Source of the DNA: an uncultured Synechococcales cyanobacterium
Lineage (GTDB): Bacteria > Cyanobacteriota > Cyanobacteriia > CAIUCS01
Direction of reading: 5' to 3'
Length of the DNA stretch: 64,000 bases
Assembly (NCBI GenBank): GCA_903897715.1
Contig: CAIUCS010000033.1
Coordinates: 18,672 to 82,671, forward strand
Below the pieces are notes generated by a model that saw only the letters and a list, made by a program, of their open reading frames with translations, was not told the DNA's origin and searched no databases. The position numbers and the translations under genes are program-made. Positions 17,255 to 26,747 of the stretch are shown here, one piece after another; position 1 is the first letter of the stretch; each line of letters opens with the position of its first letter.

Positions 17255-18535
17255 CTATCTAACTTGGTGACCAATGTCTCGGCGATAATAAATCCCATCA
17301 AATTGAATAGTGTTTAGGGCACTGTAAGCCAGACTAAAGGCAGTTTGAAAATTATCCCCAAGAGCGGTCACCCCGAATACCCGTCCGCCATTGGTGACCA
17401 AAACGGGCGGATTAGTGGAGGTGTTCAGGCGGGTGCCAGCATGAAAGATCATGACTCCCGGATCTGTTCCCATACCAATGCCTGTTATGAGATTTCCCTT
17501 ATTATAGTGACCCGGATAGCCTTGGGCTGCTGCTACAACACAGGCTGCAACCCTAGGCTTCCAGGTAATTGTTTCCTCAGCCAGGGTTCCGTTTACACAA
17601 GCTAGCAAAAGCTGATCCAATTGGGTCTCTAAGAGGGGTAAAACCACTTGGGTTTCCGGATCCCCAAAACGGCAATTAAATTCAATAACCTTTGGTTCTC
17701 CATCTGGAGTAATCATCAGCCCAGCATATAAAACCCCACGATAAGTAATATCTCGTTGTTTAAGTTGGGCTATAGCTGGTTCAAGAATATCCTGTTGGAT
17801 CCGTCTCATTAATTCTGCAGTAACCCATGGTATTGGACCATATACCCCCATTCCACCAGTATTCGCTCCAGTATCGTTTTCCCCAATTCGTTTATGGTCT
17901 TGAACCGGAATCAAAGGACAAATAGTGGTGCCATCGGTGAGTGCTAACACGGATATCTCCCGACCCGTGAGATATTCTTCAATGATAAGTCGCTGACCCG
18001 CATCCCCAAATTGTCCGTCAAACCCGGCAGCGATCGCCGACTGTGCCTCTTCAACTGTCATGGCAACTGTAACACCTTTACCGGCGGCTAATCCATCCAC
18101 CTTGACTACAATTGGCGTCGTCTGTTGCTCCACATAAGTATAAGCTGATTCAGCATCGGTAAATGATGCCCACCGTCCGGTGGGAATTCCCGCCTCTTCC
18201 ATTAATGTTTTTGCCCAAGTTTTGCTCGCCTCAATTTGAGCCCCTAGTTGACTAGGACCGAATACCAAAACCCCATATTGACTAAAATAATCAGTTATGC
18301 CCTTCGCCAAAGGGACTTCCGAACCAACTACTACCAAACGTATGGCGTTGGTGAGGACAAACCGATAAAGTCCTTCAAAATCATCAGATAGTAAAGGCAC
18401 ATTACAACACTTTGCCAGCAACGCTGTGCCACCATTGCCAGGGGCACAAAAAACCCCCGTAACCCGACTAGATTGCAATAACTTCCAAGCAATGGCATGC
18501 TCCCGTCCCCCGTCCCCAACCACTAAAATTTTCAC
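17255..18535 (-). CDS. purD: Phosphoribosylamine-glycine ligase
   Basis: PurD (GARS) joins glycine to phosphoribosylamine with ATP in step 2 of de novo purine synthesis. The 426 residues match the family. The N-terminal domain begins MKILVVGDGGREHAIAWKL, the ATP-grasp glycine-rich loop is VVKVDGLAAGKGVTVA (about 142-157), and FNCRFGDPETQ (about 286-296) is the signature that binds Mg-ATP. The C-terminal domain is complete. The ATG at 18535 is the only sensible start. It is transcribed towards nblS with a 414-bp gap. Confidence 0.96.
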   Translation of the reverse strand: MKILVVGDGGREHAIAWKLLQSSRVTGVFCAPGNGGTALLAKCCNVPLLSDDFEGLYRFVLTNAIRLVVVGSEVPLAKGITDYFSQYGVLVFGPSQLGAQIEASKTWAKTLMEEAGIPTGRWASFTDAESAYTYVEQQTTPIVVKVDGLAAGKGVTVAMTVEEAQSAIAAGFDGQFGDAGQRLIIEEYLTGREISVLALTDGTTICPLIPVQDHKRIGENDTGANTGGMGVYGPIPWVTAELMRRIQQDILEPAIAQLKQRDITYRGVLYAGLMITPDGEPKVIEFNCRFGDPETQVVLPLLETQLDQLLLACVNGTLAEETITWKPRVAACVVAAAQGYPGHYNKGNLITGIGMGTDPGVMIFHAGTRLNTSTNPPVLVTNGGRVFGVTALGDNFQTAFSLAYSALNTIQFDGIYYRRDIGHQVR

Positions 18536-18658
18536 GGTAAATGTATCCTTTCAAGTTAAGCACCCCGTCAATACCCCCGACCAAGAACCGAGGTCTGCCA
18601 AATACAGAAACATTTAGTTTGTAACAATTGCTACATCTGTGGTTTCTAGCAGTGTATT

Positions 18659-18810
18659 CTGTTGACTGACAAAAGTTGTACGCCCTCACCCCCAACCCCT
18701 CTCCCAGGGGGCGAGGGGAGCCGAGCCACCCCCGGTTGCCTCTTCCATCGGTAGAGGGCTAGGGTGAGGGCTTTTGGGGTTTTGGCTGAGAGGTTTTGTC
18801 AGTCAACCAG
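18659..18810 (-). mobile_element. MITE family 1, copy 1 (152 bp)
   Basis: The ends are CTGTTGACTGACAAAA and TTTTGTCAGTCAACCAG, near-perfect inverted repeats. The flanks carry a perfect 9-bp duplication CAGTGTATT (18650-18658 and 18811-18819). The interior is GC-rich and self-complementary (CCCTCACCCCCAACCCC and GGGCTAGGGTGAGGG). It does not code. It lies between the divergent purD and ATP-grasp genes, in the opposite orientation to the other three copies. The rest of the 18536-18995 gap holds only promoter-type sequence. Confidence 0.88.
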
Positions 18811-18995
18811 CAGTGTATTATAGATTACCTGATTAAAGGGTATCCCTATTGAATAAAATAAAAACTGTTCTAACCTATTCCATTAAAGACTGTGGAAGGT
18901 TAGTTAATATCAGGGTGCAGAACTGACCAATTCCACGGCTCACCTTGGTTAAATCCGCTATAGTCTTAATTGTCATTGATTCAGGTGGTTAAACC

Positions 18996-20432
18996 GTGTA
19001 TTTTGATGATTACGATCCAGGTGATTTTTACGATGAATTATTTGTTGCAAAAGGGCACCCCCGTCCTGATGCACTCCCCCTCATCGAGCGAATTAATACT
19101 TTAGGGGAAGGGGAATTATTTCAACGGCAGGAAGCGGCTCAAAATGCCTTAAAACGCCTTGGTGCCACCTTTAATGTCTATGGAGATACCCAGGGTTCAG
19201 AACGGATTTTCCCCTTTGACATTATTCCACGCATTGTTTCGGCTCAGGAATGGGCTTTTTTGCAACTGGGTTTGAAACAACGGATTTATGCCCTTAATTT
19301 ATTGATTGCTGACCTTTATGATGGGCAAAAAATCATTAAAGATGGGATATTACCTGAGGAATTGATTGGGTCAGCTAAAAATTTTCTTCCCCCTTGTTTT
19401 GGGTTGAAACCCCCCCGGGGAATTTGGACCCATGTGACAGGTACGGATTTAGTCCGAGATCGGGATGGACGATGGTATGTGCTAGAGGATAATATGCGAT
19501 GTCCGTCCGGGGTTTCCTATGTGTTGGAAAACCGTCGAGTCATGAAAAGTACGTTTCCTCAGGTATTTAGTCGCGTTGATGTACAACCTGTGGATGAATA
19601 TCCCGGGCATCTCCTGGAAACGTTACTCAATTTGGCACCTGATCATGTCCCAAGTCCAACCGTGGTGGTACTCACACCGGGTTTATATAACTCTGCCTAT
19701 TTTGAACATTCCTTTTTGGCACAACAAATGGGGGTGGAACTGGTGGAAGGACGGGATTTGGTTGTGGTGGATAATTATGTTCAAATGAGGACTACAAAAG
19801 GTTTACAACGGGTTGATGTGATTTATCGTCGTATGGATGATGATTTTATTGACCCCCTCGCCTTTCGTCCTGACTCCATGCTGGGTGTACCCGGATTGAT
19901 GGATGTGTATCGTGCTGGACGGGTGGCGATCGCCAATGCCCTTGGTACTGGGGTAGCGGATGACAAGGTGGTCTATTCCTATGTACCCCAGATTATTCGT
20001 TACTATTTGGGTGAAGAACAAATTTTGGGTAATGTACCAACCTATCTTTGCTGGAATGACCAGGATCAACAGTATGTGTTGGAAAATTTAGACCAATTAG
20101 TAGTTAAAGCTGCCAATGAGTCTGGTGGTTATGGAATGCTGGTTGGGGTTTCGTCCACCAAGGAACAACGGGAGGATTTTGCCGCACGAATCAGGGCTAC
20201 CCCCCGAAATTATATTGCCCAACCCACCCTTTGCCTGTCACGGGTACCAACGATTGTGGACGGTGAGTTTCTTGGCTGTCACGTAGACCTGAGACCTTAT
20301 ATCCTTTATGGCAAAGAAATTTATATCAGCCCGGGGGGGTTAACCCGTGTTGCCCTTCGTCGTGGGTCATTGGTGGTCAATTCGTCTCAAGGTGGAGGAA
20401 GTAAAGATACATGGGTGATTGAATCCAAGTGA
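18996..20432 (+). CDS. Circularly permuted ATP-grasp type 2 protein
   Basis: This 478-residue protein belongs to the CP_ATPgrasp_2 (old DUF404/DUF407) family. Typical stretches are [11 protein letters not shown] (68-78), the [25 protein letters not shown] region (about 150-174) with the glutamate/asparagine metal ligands, and [16 protein letters not shown] (about 368-383), the nucleotide loop. The family is thought to form peptide-like bonds, and the substrate is unknown. In many bacteria an alpha-E protein gene follows; here crr6 follows instead. The start is GTG 18996 with AGGTGG upstream. The only earlier feature is a MITE. Confidence 0.88.
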   Translation: MYFDDYDPGDFYDELFVAKGHPRPDALPLIERINTLGEGELFQRQEAAQNALKRLGATFNVYGDTQGSERIFPFDIIPRIVSAQEWAFLQLGLKQRIYALNLLIADLYDGQKIIKDGILPEELIGSAKNFLPPCFGLKPPRGIWTHVTGTDLVRDRDGRWYVLEDNMRCPSGVSYVLENRRVMKSTFPQVFSRVDVQPVDEYPGHLLETLLNLAPDHVPSPTVVVLTPGLYNSAYFEHSFLAQQMGVELVEGRDLVVVDNYVQMRTTKGLQRVDVIYRRMDDDFIDPLAFRPDSMLGVPGLMDVYRAGRVAIANALGTGVADDKVVYSYVPQIIRYYLGEEQILGNVPTYLCWNDQDQQYVLENLDQLVVKAANESGGYGMLVGVSSTKEQREDFAARIRATPRNYIAQPTLCLSRVPTIVDGEFLGCHVDLRPYILYGKEIYISPGGLTRVALRRGSLVVNSSQGGGSKDTWVIESK

Positions 20433-20512
20433 TGAATTGTAATGTATAACCAATTTAGGGATGCAATCCGTCAACTTCTATTTCCCCCCGACCCTTTTCC
20501 CCATCCTATTCC

Positions 20513-20989
20513 ATGACAACCATTATCCTCACCTCTGACCACCTCCAAACCTTAAACCTGGCACCAGTGGAAACGTTAGTATTACCATGGTTGGAAAAAG
20601 CAGAGATCGTCAACCATGAACAAACCCTGGAATTTACCATTGACTATCCCCGTGACCCCACCGATCCCCGTGAATTATCGGAAATCCCTGAAGTACGGTT
20701 ATGGTTTGTTCGCCTAGATGCTCGTTACCCATGGTTTCCGTTTTTACTAAACTGGAAGACTGGGGAACTAGCCCGTTATGTGGCAATGGTGGTTCCCCAT
20801 CAATTTCATCGCCAAGATGGAATACAGTTCAACCCGGAGGCGCTGGAACTATTCGTCATGGGCAAACTCTTTATCTTGGCTGATTGGTTTAAGGAAAATG
20901 GCATCGAGCAACCAAGCCGTTTACAGGCGATCGCCCAAATGTTAGGCTATGAAGTTGATAATCATTTCTTTACGTTTCTTACCCTTTAA
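20513..20989 (+). CDS. CRR6-like NDH-1 assembly factor
   Basis: The 158-residue protein matches the CRR6 family (chlororespiratory reduction 6), a soluble factor for maturation of the NdhI subunit of the photosynthetic NDH-1 complex in cyanobacteria and chloroplasts. Conserved parts seen are FTIDYPRDPTDPRELSEIPEVRLWF (about 42-66) and DARYPWFPFLLNW (about 69-81). No membrane helix or signal peptide is present. It is 80 bp downstream of the ATP-grasp gene, so it may share its transcript. A weak inverted repeat (AGTTGG/CCAACT, 21035-21059) follows it. Assignment rests on family recognition. Confidence 0.82.
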   Translation: MTTIILTSDHLQTLNLAPVETLVLPWLEKAEIVNHEQTLEFTIDYPRDPTDPRELSEIPEVRLWFVRLDARYPWFPFLLNWKTGELARYVAMVVPHQFHRQDGIQFNPEALELFVMGKLFILADWFKENGIEQPSRLQAIAQMLGYEVDNHFFTFLTL

Positions 20990-21149
20990 AGCTCTCTAAA
21001 ATTGAGATACTTTTAGGTTCTATTTTTATGCAAAAGTTGGTGTTGATGATTCTCCAACTGCCAAAACCTTTTTTATCCCATGGCTAGAGTAATAGGAAAA
21101 ACAATGTATTCATCGAAATGATAGTTGTATATCAAACCCTAGAGTCATT

Positions 21150-22013
21150 ATGAAAACCATTGCGATTTACCACAATAAAGGTGGGGTTGGCAAAACTACC
21201 ACCGCCGTTAACCTCGCTGCTGGTTTGCGTAATAAAGGCAAAAAAGTATTACTCATTGACATTGATGCCCAAGCCAACTCCACCTTTGCCACAGGATTGA
21301 TTAAATTTGAATTTGAAGAAGATGATGACCTTAAACACAAAAACGTGTTACAACTCATCAGTTCTGCCGACTTTGACTTCATCCCTGATATTGTCCGTCG
21401 TTCCAGCGGGTTTAATCATCCAGAGATTGATGTCATTCCTTCCCATATTACTTTGATTGACCAGCAACAACATCTGACTCGTATTGCTGCCAGTCGGCTA
21501 CGGTTATTATTCAAGCTGGAAAAAATAGAAGATGATTATGACATCGTAATCATCGATGCCCCACCCTCCAGAGACCTCTATGCTGAAATAGCCCTGATTA
21601 CAGCTGATTATCTTATCATTCCTTCTGACTTAAAACCCTTTGCCAATCAGGGACTGAATAATGTTAAAAACTTTGTAGCTGAAGTGAATGAATTCCGTTC
21701 AAATCTCAAAAAAGAGCCATTAGAAGTTTTAGGAGTACTTCCGTCTAAGGTGTTAACCAATAATCGATTCTTACAACATATTTTCCCCCGACTACTGGAG
21801 ACAGTGGAAATCCGCTATTCTTTACCTGTATTTAAAACGATTATTTATGAGAGAGTTGCTCTATCCAACTGTGTTAATCAAACATCCAATATGGGAGTAA
21901 GGGAAATCCCTTCACCAAAATCAATTTTTGAGTATGAACCCCATTGTGAATCGGTGAGAGAGTTTAGAAATCTTTCCACTGAATTATTGAAGAAAATTGG
22001 AGAATCAACATGA
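21150..22013 (+). CDS. ParA-family (MinD/ParA) ATPase
   Basis: This is a deviant-Walker ATPase of 287 residues. Walker A is KGGVGKTT at 10-17 with the signature lysine K10, Walker A' IDIDAQANST (37-46) and Walker B VIIDAPPS (about 132-139). Such ATPases position DNA or protein cargo by dynamic binding to the nucleoid. There is no N-terminal HTH, so it is the short (type Ib/orphan-like) form. Its stop overlaps the ATG of the next gene (ATGA at 22010-22013), so the two proteins are made together. It is not near oriC-type genes. The cargo could be a plasmid-like segment, the chromosome or a protein assembly. Confidence 0.88.
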   Translation: MKTIAIYHNKGGVGKTTTAVNLAAGLRNKGKKVLLIDIDAQANSTFATGLIKFEFEEDDDLKHKNVLQLISSADFDFIPDIVRRSSGFNHPEIDVIPSHITLIDQQQHLTRIAASRLRLLFKLEKIEDDYDIVIIDAPPSRDLYAEIALITADYLIIPSDLKPFANQGLNNVKNFVAEVNEFRSNLKKEPLEVLGVLPSKVLTNNRFLQHIFPRLLETVEIRYSLPVFKTIIYERVALSNCVNQTSNMGVREIPSPKSIFEYEPHCESVREFRNLSTELLKKIGEST

Positions 22014-22711
22014 GTGAATACTATTTAGTTGATGTAAAAAGTATTACTTGTCATGTACCTCGCTCCCAATTTCAAGCAGATGAATTGGATATGTTAGCCC
22101 AAAGTATATTAACGACCAAGGGGTTACTATTGCCACTGCTCTTAAAACAAACAGCTATCAACTCCTTTGAAGTGTTGGCTGGCGATCGCCAATATTATGC
22201 GGCAGTTAGAGCGATGGAAATCAACCCCCGTGCTGCTGAAATGGTCAATGCGTTTATCATTCCCATGGGCTTAGAAAATGCAGCTCTTGACCAATTTAAC
22301 CATCTATCCATGGGAGATGCAACCCCACTCCAATCGTCCACTTCTCCCACAGTCTCATCGGATCTTGAACAACGCCTCATACAATTAGAATCCCTAGTTC
22401 AATCCGCATTCATCCAGTTACAAACAGCTCAAACATTAAATACCCAACGATTGGAACGTCAAATTATCCAATCCAATTTACCAAAGCCAAATCCCTTAAC
22501 AATGTTCAATTCTGCACCCATCCCAGACTTAATTCATCAGTTAACCCAAGCAACTAGGTTAGGTGCCAAAGTCAAGAAAGTGGTAGAAGACTTGGATATC
22601 GCTCGCCAACAATCTCCATTCACCTCTTACTCTGATTTAGTTAATCGAGTGAGCGGTTTAGGAGAGAAGAGTGTGTTGAAAATAATTGATGCATGGATGG
22701 GAACTGATTAA
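22010..22711 (+). CDS. ParB-N-like protein with a C-terminal helix-hairpin-helix
   Basis: This 233-residue partner overlaps the ParA-like gene by 4 bp. Residues 1-85 look like a ParB/Srx-type N-terminal domain: VDVKSITCHVPRSQF, then FEVLAGDRQYYAAVRAME in place of the ParB GERRYRA motif. Residues about 100-165 are Gln/Leu-rich with coiled-coil character. Residues about 198-230 form a helix-hairpin-helix (FTSYSDLVNRVSGLGEKSVLKIIDAW). The HTH that binds parS in true ParB is absent, and I see no parS-like palindrome nearby. The role is unknown; it is probably an adaptor that links the ATPase to DNA or another cargo. Confidence 0.75.
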   Translation: MSEYYLVDVKSITCHVPRSQFQADELDMLAQSILTTKGLLLPLLLKQTAINSFEVLAGDRQYYAAVRAMEINPRAAEMVNAFIIPMGLENAALDQFNHLSMGDATPLQSSTSPTVSSDLEQRLIQLESLVQSAFIQLQTAQTLNTQRLERQIIQSNLPKPNPLTMFNSAPIPDLIHQLTQATRLGAKVKKVVEDLDIARQQSPFTSYSDLVNRVSGLGEKSVLKIIDAWMGTD

Positions 22712-23103
22712 TCTGAGTTGGGGTTAAGCTGTTAGCTTCATGAGACCAGTAACTGATTTCACCTTTCATGGACATCCAGACCCCGTAACATGCCCCCCGA
22801 AAGGCAGACAGTCATTGGCTCTTTATTATTACAGCAATGGCAGACCCAAGCACGAGCTGAGACCATTCCACTAGAATCAGAGCACCCTATTTAAAGATTG
22901 ACCTGGAGAAGACTTTCTATGCCAGACCACCGCTATGAGAGTAACGTCAATCTTGCGCAGCATTATACCCCCCGCAGCACTATCTGCATACAAGAAAGCG
23001 GCTACAGCTATCAGACGATAATCAGTCTTCAACTACTTGCTGATTTGCTGAAAAACCACGGATTGTCTAGAGGCTGTTTGGCACAGCCATTAATAATCTA
23101 GGT
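22712..23103. other. Intergenic region without a supported gene
   Basis: Two short plus-strand frames lie here: about 34 codons from the ATG near 22790 (MPPERQTVIGSLLLQQWQTQ...) and 67 codons from 22898. Neither has a ribosome binding site or recognisable family. They may be remnants of a longer gene. No hairpin or repeat shared with the rest of the window was seen. Confidence 0.35.
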
Positions 23104-23736
23104 CTACGAAAGCTTTATGTTCCTCAGAATCCCCGTCTCTTCAGAGCGGGGAATGTCAAGATTCAGCATTTTTTGCTCAAGTTGAGGCAATAGGGAGGCA
23201 AATGCCTGCCCTCGATGGCTGGTTTTAGCTTTTAGTTGGGGTTCCATTTCAGCAAAGCTTAGCCCATATTCTGCAACCCAAAAAATTGGATCATACCCAA
23301 ACCCATTTACTCCTCTAGGTTCGGCTAGAATTTCACCCCGACATATCCCTTCCGCCTCCAATACAAGTTCACCTGTGGGATTGGCAATAGCAATGGCACA
23401 TACAAATTGGGCTCCCCGGTTAGGATTGTTTGCTAATGCTTTTAATAATCGGTCTATCCGTTCAGCATCTGTGGTGCCATAACGGGCTGAAAACACACCA
23501 GGGGAACCATCTAATGCATCAACAGCCAAACCAGAATCATCGGCGATCGCCCATTGATGAGTCACCATTGCCACTTGGGATGCCTTAAGACGGGCATTAC
23601 CGAGGAAGGTGGATTCGGTTTCTTCAATTTCCAGGTTCGTTGGTTTTAGAGCAAGTTCCAAGGGGAAGTGGGATAAATAGGATTGAATTTCTGCTAATTT
23701 ACCAAGGTTGCCAGTTGCTACAACTAAAATAGTCAT
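23104..23736 (-). CDS. rdgB: Non-canonical purine NTP pyrophosphatase (RdgB/HAM1)
   Basis: RdgB hydrolyses dITP, dXTP and ITP to monophosphates, keeping deaminated purines out of DNA. The N terminus ILVVATGNLGKLAEI (3-17) is the substrate-binding signature. WAIADDSGLAVDALDGSPGVFSARY (about 63-87) holds the catalytic and metal-binding acids, and GFGYDPIFW and SHRGQAF complete the site. The last 25 residues (after LLPQL) extend past the usual end and have no known role. It is transcribed alone, downstream of the GT39 gene. Confidence 0.93.
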   Translation of the reverse strand: MTILVVATGNLGKLAEIQSYLSHFPLELALKPTNLEIEETESTFLGNARLKASQVAMVTHQWAIADDSGLAVDALDGSPGVFSARYGTTDAERIDRLLKALANNPNRGAQFVCAIAIANPTGELVLEAEGICRGEILAEPRGVNGFGYDPIFWVAEYGLSFAEMEPQLKAKTSHRGQAFASLLPQLEQKMLNLDIPRSEETGILRNIKLS

Positions 23737-23915
23737 GGAAAAATAAGTCCTGTGTTAATCAATGCTACTGGATATCATTCGCCTCTATTTAAGGGTAACC
23801 CAATGATGTACACCCCACATCTGACAACCCTGGCGAAAGGATGGTGACCAGTGAAGGGATGAATAGATATAAGAGATAAACGGAATTGCACATTGCACTA
23901 TCCTTTCAATAGCCT

Positions 23916-25661
23916 TTACATCCGTTGAACCAGTTGCCAGCCCCGAATTTGACCAAGGTATCGGTAATCTGATACTTGAAGCAGTGGCTCTTGCACCCAG
24001 GCAAATTCAAGCTGGGGTAAATCTGCTAAATGAGTGAACTGTCTGCCTAGTTGAGGAGTATAAAAACTGATTAAGATTAATGATTGGTGAATGTTTGCAT
24101 CCATCTGTCGGGGACGAATGAGGTTGACTGGATGATGTTTTAGGTGTACCTGGATGATAGGCTGACTCAGAAAAGACTTTATATCAGGGCTATAATTTCC
24201 CCACAATCCCCCAAAGCCAGCCCCCGCCAAAGCTGACCAGGAACTCACCAACGTTACCACTACCCACCAACCCATCCTATGGCGTTGGGCAAAGAGGGGT
24301 AGGCTAAGCCATCCCATGGATGCTAGGGTTATAACGGTTAGATAAGGTTTTATTTCATCGGGCAGTGGTATGGCACCAGTCCCGGAAAATATCATCAATC
24401 CTACAACGAAGCCCCCACAACTTGCGAAAAATCCACTGATCCCCCAGACTATCCTCCGTTGAATAGTACGCCCCAGCCACCATAAGGTGAGTCCAGCGAG
24501 CATACCCACCCATGGGTAGAGTTGGAGTCCATAGTAAGCCGTACGAGTGGAAAATAGGGTTAACTCAGTGAATAGCAGAACCGGATAAGCTACTAATAAC
24601 AAATAGGTTCGCACAAGTAAATAACGTGCAAGTAACACCTCTTCCTTTTCATTGGGGAGCATTGGGGGGATTAATGGATGTAAACGTTGCTGAGAAAACA
24701 GCCATCGGAGCAACAACCCTAGTCCTGCCAATGCAAATAAACTCCATGGAAAGGCATTAACAGGTATGTTCCAAAAATAGTACCCAATTCCGCCATCTGA
24801 ATGATAAGACTTGGAACCCAGAAATAACAACTTGCCAAATAACTCTGTAACGGGAAGCAATCCATACCGACCCAGGCTAAGACCAAGCCAAATCGAACAG
24901 GGAATGAAGCCTAACAGCAAGCCAACATAAATCCCCCGATTACCCAGATGATAGGGGACAGTTCTTGCCAGTTGTCTCCACCCAAAGGGATTCAGCAAAT
25001 AAGGTAAGAGAGCGACGAGAGGAAGAATAACCATGACACTTTTTAAGAAAAAGCCAATCCCCACCAAAGTGCCCACCCCCACTCCCCACCAGAAGCGACT
25101 GCCTTTCCCTTCTTCTGCCTTTAATAAAGCCCAAATTAGTAATAATTCTATCCCCACTAAGGGGACATCCTGGGTTGCCATCCGACTGTAGTTCAACCAT
25201 AGGGGGCATACCCCCAGGGCGGCTGAACCGGTGGCGGCAATAATTCGATGGCTTCCTGCCATTTTTTCTTCTGGTAATATGGATTGGATGGTTATCGAAT
25301 TAGACGTAATTGCCTGGATGAGGGGAGGGAATAATCGTTTACCAATGGAATATGTTAATTGTACCGAGAGTAAACTGGCAACCAAACTAATCAATCTGGC
25401 AACACTGTCATTCACACCAAATAGACTATATGCCCAACTAATCATCCATTGAAGACCAACGGTGCGATCATAAACTGGTTCCCCCCACCACTGAGGAGTA
25501 ATCCAATCTCCCGACTCTACCATCCACCGAGATTGTAGGGCATACCACCCTTCATCATAAGCCATTAAACTTTGTTCACCATTGGTGGCGAACAACAATA
25601 TTCCCATCCATCCCAGTAATCCAAGGCGAATCAACCAATCTTCCGTTGAAGTATGTTTCAT
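23916..25661 (-). CDS. GT39 (PMT/ArnT-like) membrane glycosyltransferase
   Basis: This is a polytopic membrane protein of the dolichyl-phosphate-mannose mannosyltransferase superfamily. It would transfer a sugar from a polyprenyl-phosphate donor to a protein or lipid on the periplasmic side. The family hallmark is the acidic motif in the first loop, AYDEGWYALQSRWMVESGDWITPQW (about residues 34-58 here), followed by PVYDRTVGLQWMISW. Ten or more hydrophobic helices follow, then a soluble C-terminal part. I chose ATG 25661 (581 residues) because AGGAG lies five bases before it. The frame is open 25 codons further up. The substrate is unknown. Confidence 0.82.
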   Translation of the reverse strand: MKHTSTEDWLIRLGLLGWMGILLFATNGEQSLMAYDEGWYALQSRWMVESGDWITPQWWGEPVYDRTVGLQWMISWAYSLFGVNDSVARLISLVASLLSVQLTYSIGKRLFPPLIQAITSNSITIQSILPEEKMAGSHRIIAATGSAALGVCPLWLNYSRMATQDVPLVGIELLLIWALLKAEEGKGSRFWWGVGVGTLVGIGFFLKSVMVILPLVALLPYLLNPFGWRQLARTVPYHLGNRGIYVGLLLGFIPCSIWLGLSLGRYGLLPVTELFGKLLFLGSKSYHSDGGIGYYFWNIPVNAFPWSLFALAGLGLLLRWLFSQQRLHPLIPPMLPNEKEEVLLARYLLVRTYLLLVAYPVLLFTELTLFSTRTAYYGLQLYPWVGMLAGLTLWWLGRTIQRRIVWGISGFFASCGGFVVGLMIFSGTGAIPLPDEIKPYLTVITLASMGWLSLPLFAQRHRMGWWVVVTLVSSWSALAGAGFGGLWGNYSPDIKSFLSQPIIQVHLKHHPVNLIRPRQMDANIHQSLILISFYTPQLGRQFTHLADLPQLEFAWVQEPLLQVSDYRYLGQIRGWQLVQRM

Positions 25662-26034
25662 GCCACTCCTTTTATAAAACCTAATCCCATAGATGAAGAT
25701 TTTGAGGGTTAATCTAAGTCTTTTCATCCGTTTCATGTTGGGTTTTAAGTTGATTTTATCTGAATGGGAGGCATGGGAGACTCCGAGACTAGCACCACAC
25801 TTTGATGGGGTTTAGAACATCTCCATTGATAAATCTGAAGAGGTCTGAGGATGGTTTTGTATCCCTACTTAGGCGGCTCAGGACTTAGTTTACATGAGTG
25901 GATGCCCTTAGCACAGAATAAACTGACCCCAAAGGATGAATGAATCATTAACGATTTGAACGGCAGAGTGGAAGGTGAGGGACTTAGCAGAAATATCAAT
26001 AGAACTTTTTGGAACCCCCCGTGTACCTGTAAAG

Positions 26035-26376
26035 TTAATGGGGGGGAGATGTTAATTGGGTTATCGCCTGACGGAAACCCAAGACAACGAAAATATTCGC
26101 TAAGGTTAAAAAAAACTCTGCGCCACCATGTAACCAGTCTACATTGGCTAACTCGTTTCCGTAGACTACTTTAGCAACGATTCCAGCCGGAATCGTCACC
26201 GCTACAAATAATAAGGTCATATAGAACCCAATTAAAGCCAGACGGGGAGTTTGTCCAGATTGGGTTAGAAACCACAAAAAACCAAGGTAGGGGAATAGGG
26301 AAAGGGCAAAAAGTAAGTCTTTACTAAAGAATGACATATATCCACAATTAGGTTTGTTTACCGAGCTATTGTCCAT
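26035..26376 (-). CDS. DUF3593 membrane protein
   Basis: This is a small membrane protein of 113 residues with three predicted helices (about 17-36, 45-68, 84-105). It contains the SKDLLFALSLFPYLGFLWFL segment typical of DUF3593, a family found in cyanobacteria and plant chloroplasts. The function is unknown. Its start overlaps the end of the DUF2499 gene by 11 bp on the same strand, so the two are translationally coupled. The same pair sits together in other cyanobacterial genomes as I recall, which suggests a joint role in the thylakoid or plasma membrane. Confidence 0.8.
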   Translation of the reverse strand: MDNSSVNKPNCGYMSFFSKDLLFALSLFPYLGFLWFLTQSGQTPRLALIGFYMTLLFVAVTIPAGIVAKVVYGNELANVDWLHGGAEFFLTLANIFVVLGFRQAITQLTSPPH

Positions 26377-26674
26377 GGGGATGAAGGCGCGATCGCCAGA
26401 TCCACCATGCCGCCATCATCAAGGTACAGTTGCCAATTAAGGTCATCGCAGCTTGTAATGTTACTAACCAATCTAAATCCGAAGCATTATCAAAAAAATG
26501 CCAGGTGCAAGCACACATCGCACCAACCAGTGCGGGTAACATCCCCCAAGATAAGGTATGCCAAGCCGACTGACCACTAAGATTCGCAAATATTCTAACT
26601 AGCCAAATGGCAACCAGCCATTCAATGACGCTAGAGGTATGAATGACCCAAGTAGGAATGGAAAGAATGTGCAT
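26366..26674 (-). CDS. DUF2499 membrane protein
   Basis: This 102-residue protein has three predicted membrane helices (about 13-29, 40-60, 68-92). It begins MHILSIPTWVIHTSSVIEW, the characteristic opening of the DUF2499 family of cyanobacteria and plastid-bearing eukaryotes. Conserved polar residues inside the helices (H12, E18, H57 in CTWHFFDN, N81 and C82) could bind a cofactor or metal; that is inference. It is the first gene of the pair with DUF3593. A MITE lies about 75 bp upstream in its promoter region. Confidence 0.82.
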   Translation of the reverse strand: MHILSIPTWVIHTSSVIEWLVAIWLVRIFANLSGQSAWHTLSWGMLPALVGAMCACTWHFFDNASDLDWLVTLQAAMTLIGNCTLMMAAWWIWRSRLHPHGQ

Positions 26675-26747
26675 GGGAGATATAACAAAACAGGGATTTT
26701 TATAGACTAGTAAATCGTATTAATGGGCTTCTGGAGGAGAGAAATAG

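Noticed and set aside
22010..22711. ParB-like protein as a McdB carboxysome-positioning protein
   Set aside because: The Gln-rich centre and C-terminal Trp fit, but the ParB-like N terminus and the helix-hairpin-helix do not, and no carboxysome genes are near. Left as a hypothesis in the findings only.
22898..23101. 67-codon frame after the ParB-like gene
   Set aside because: No family, no ribosome binding site and weak composition; kept only as part of the intergenic note.
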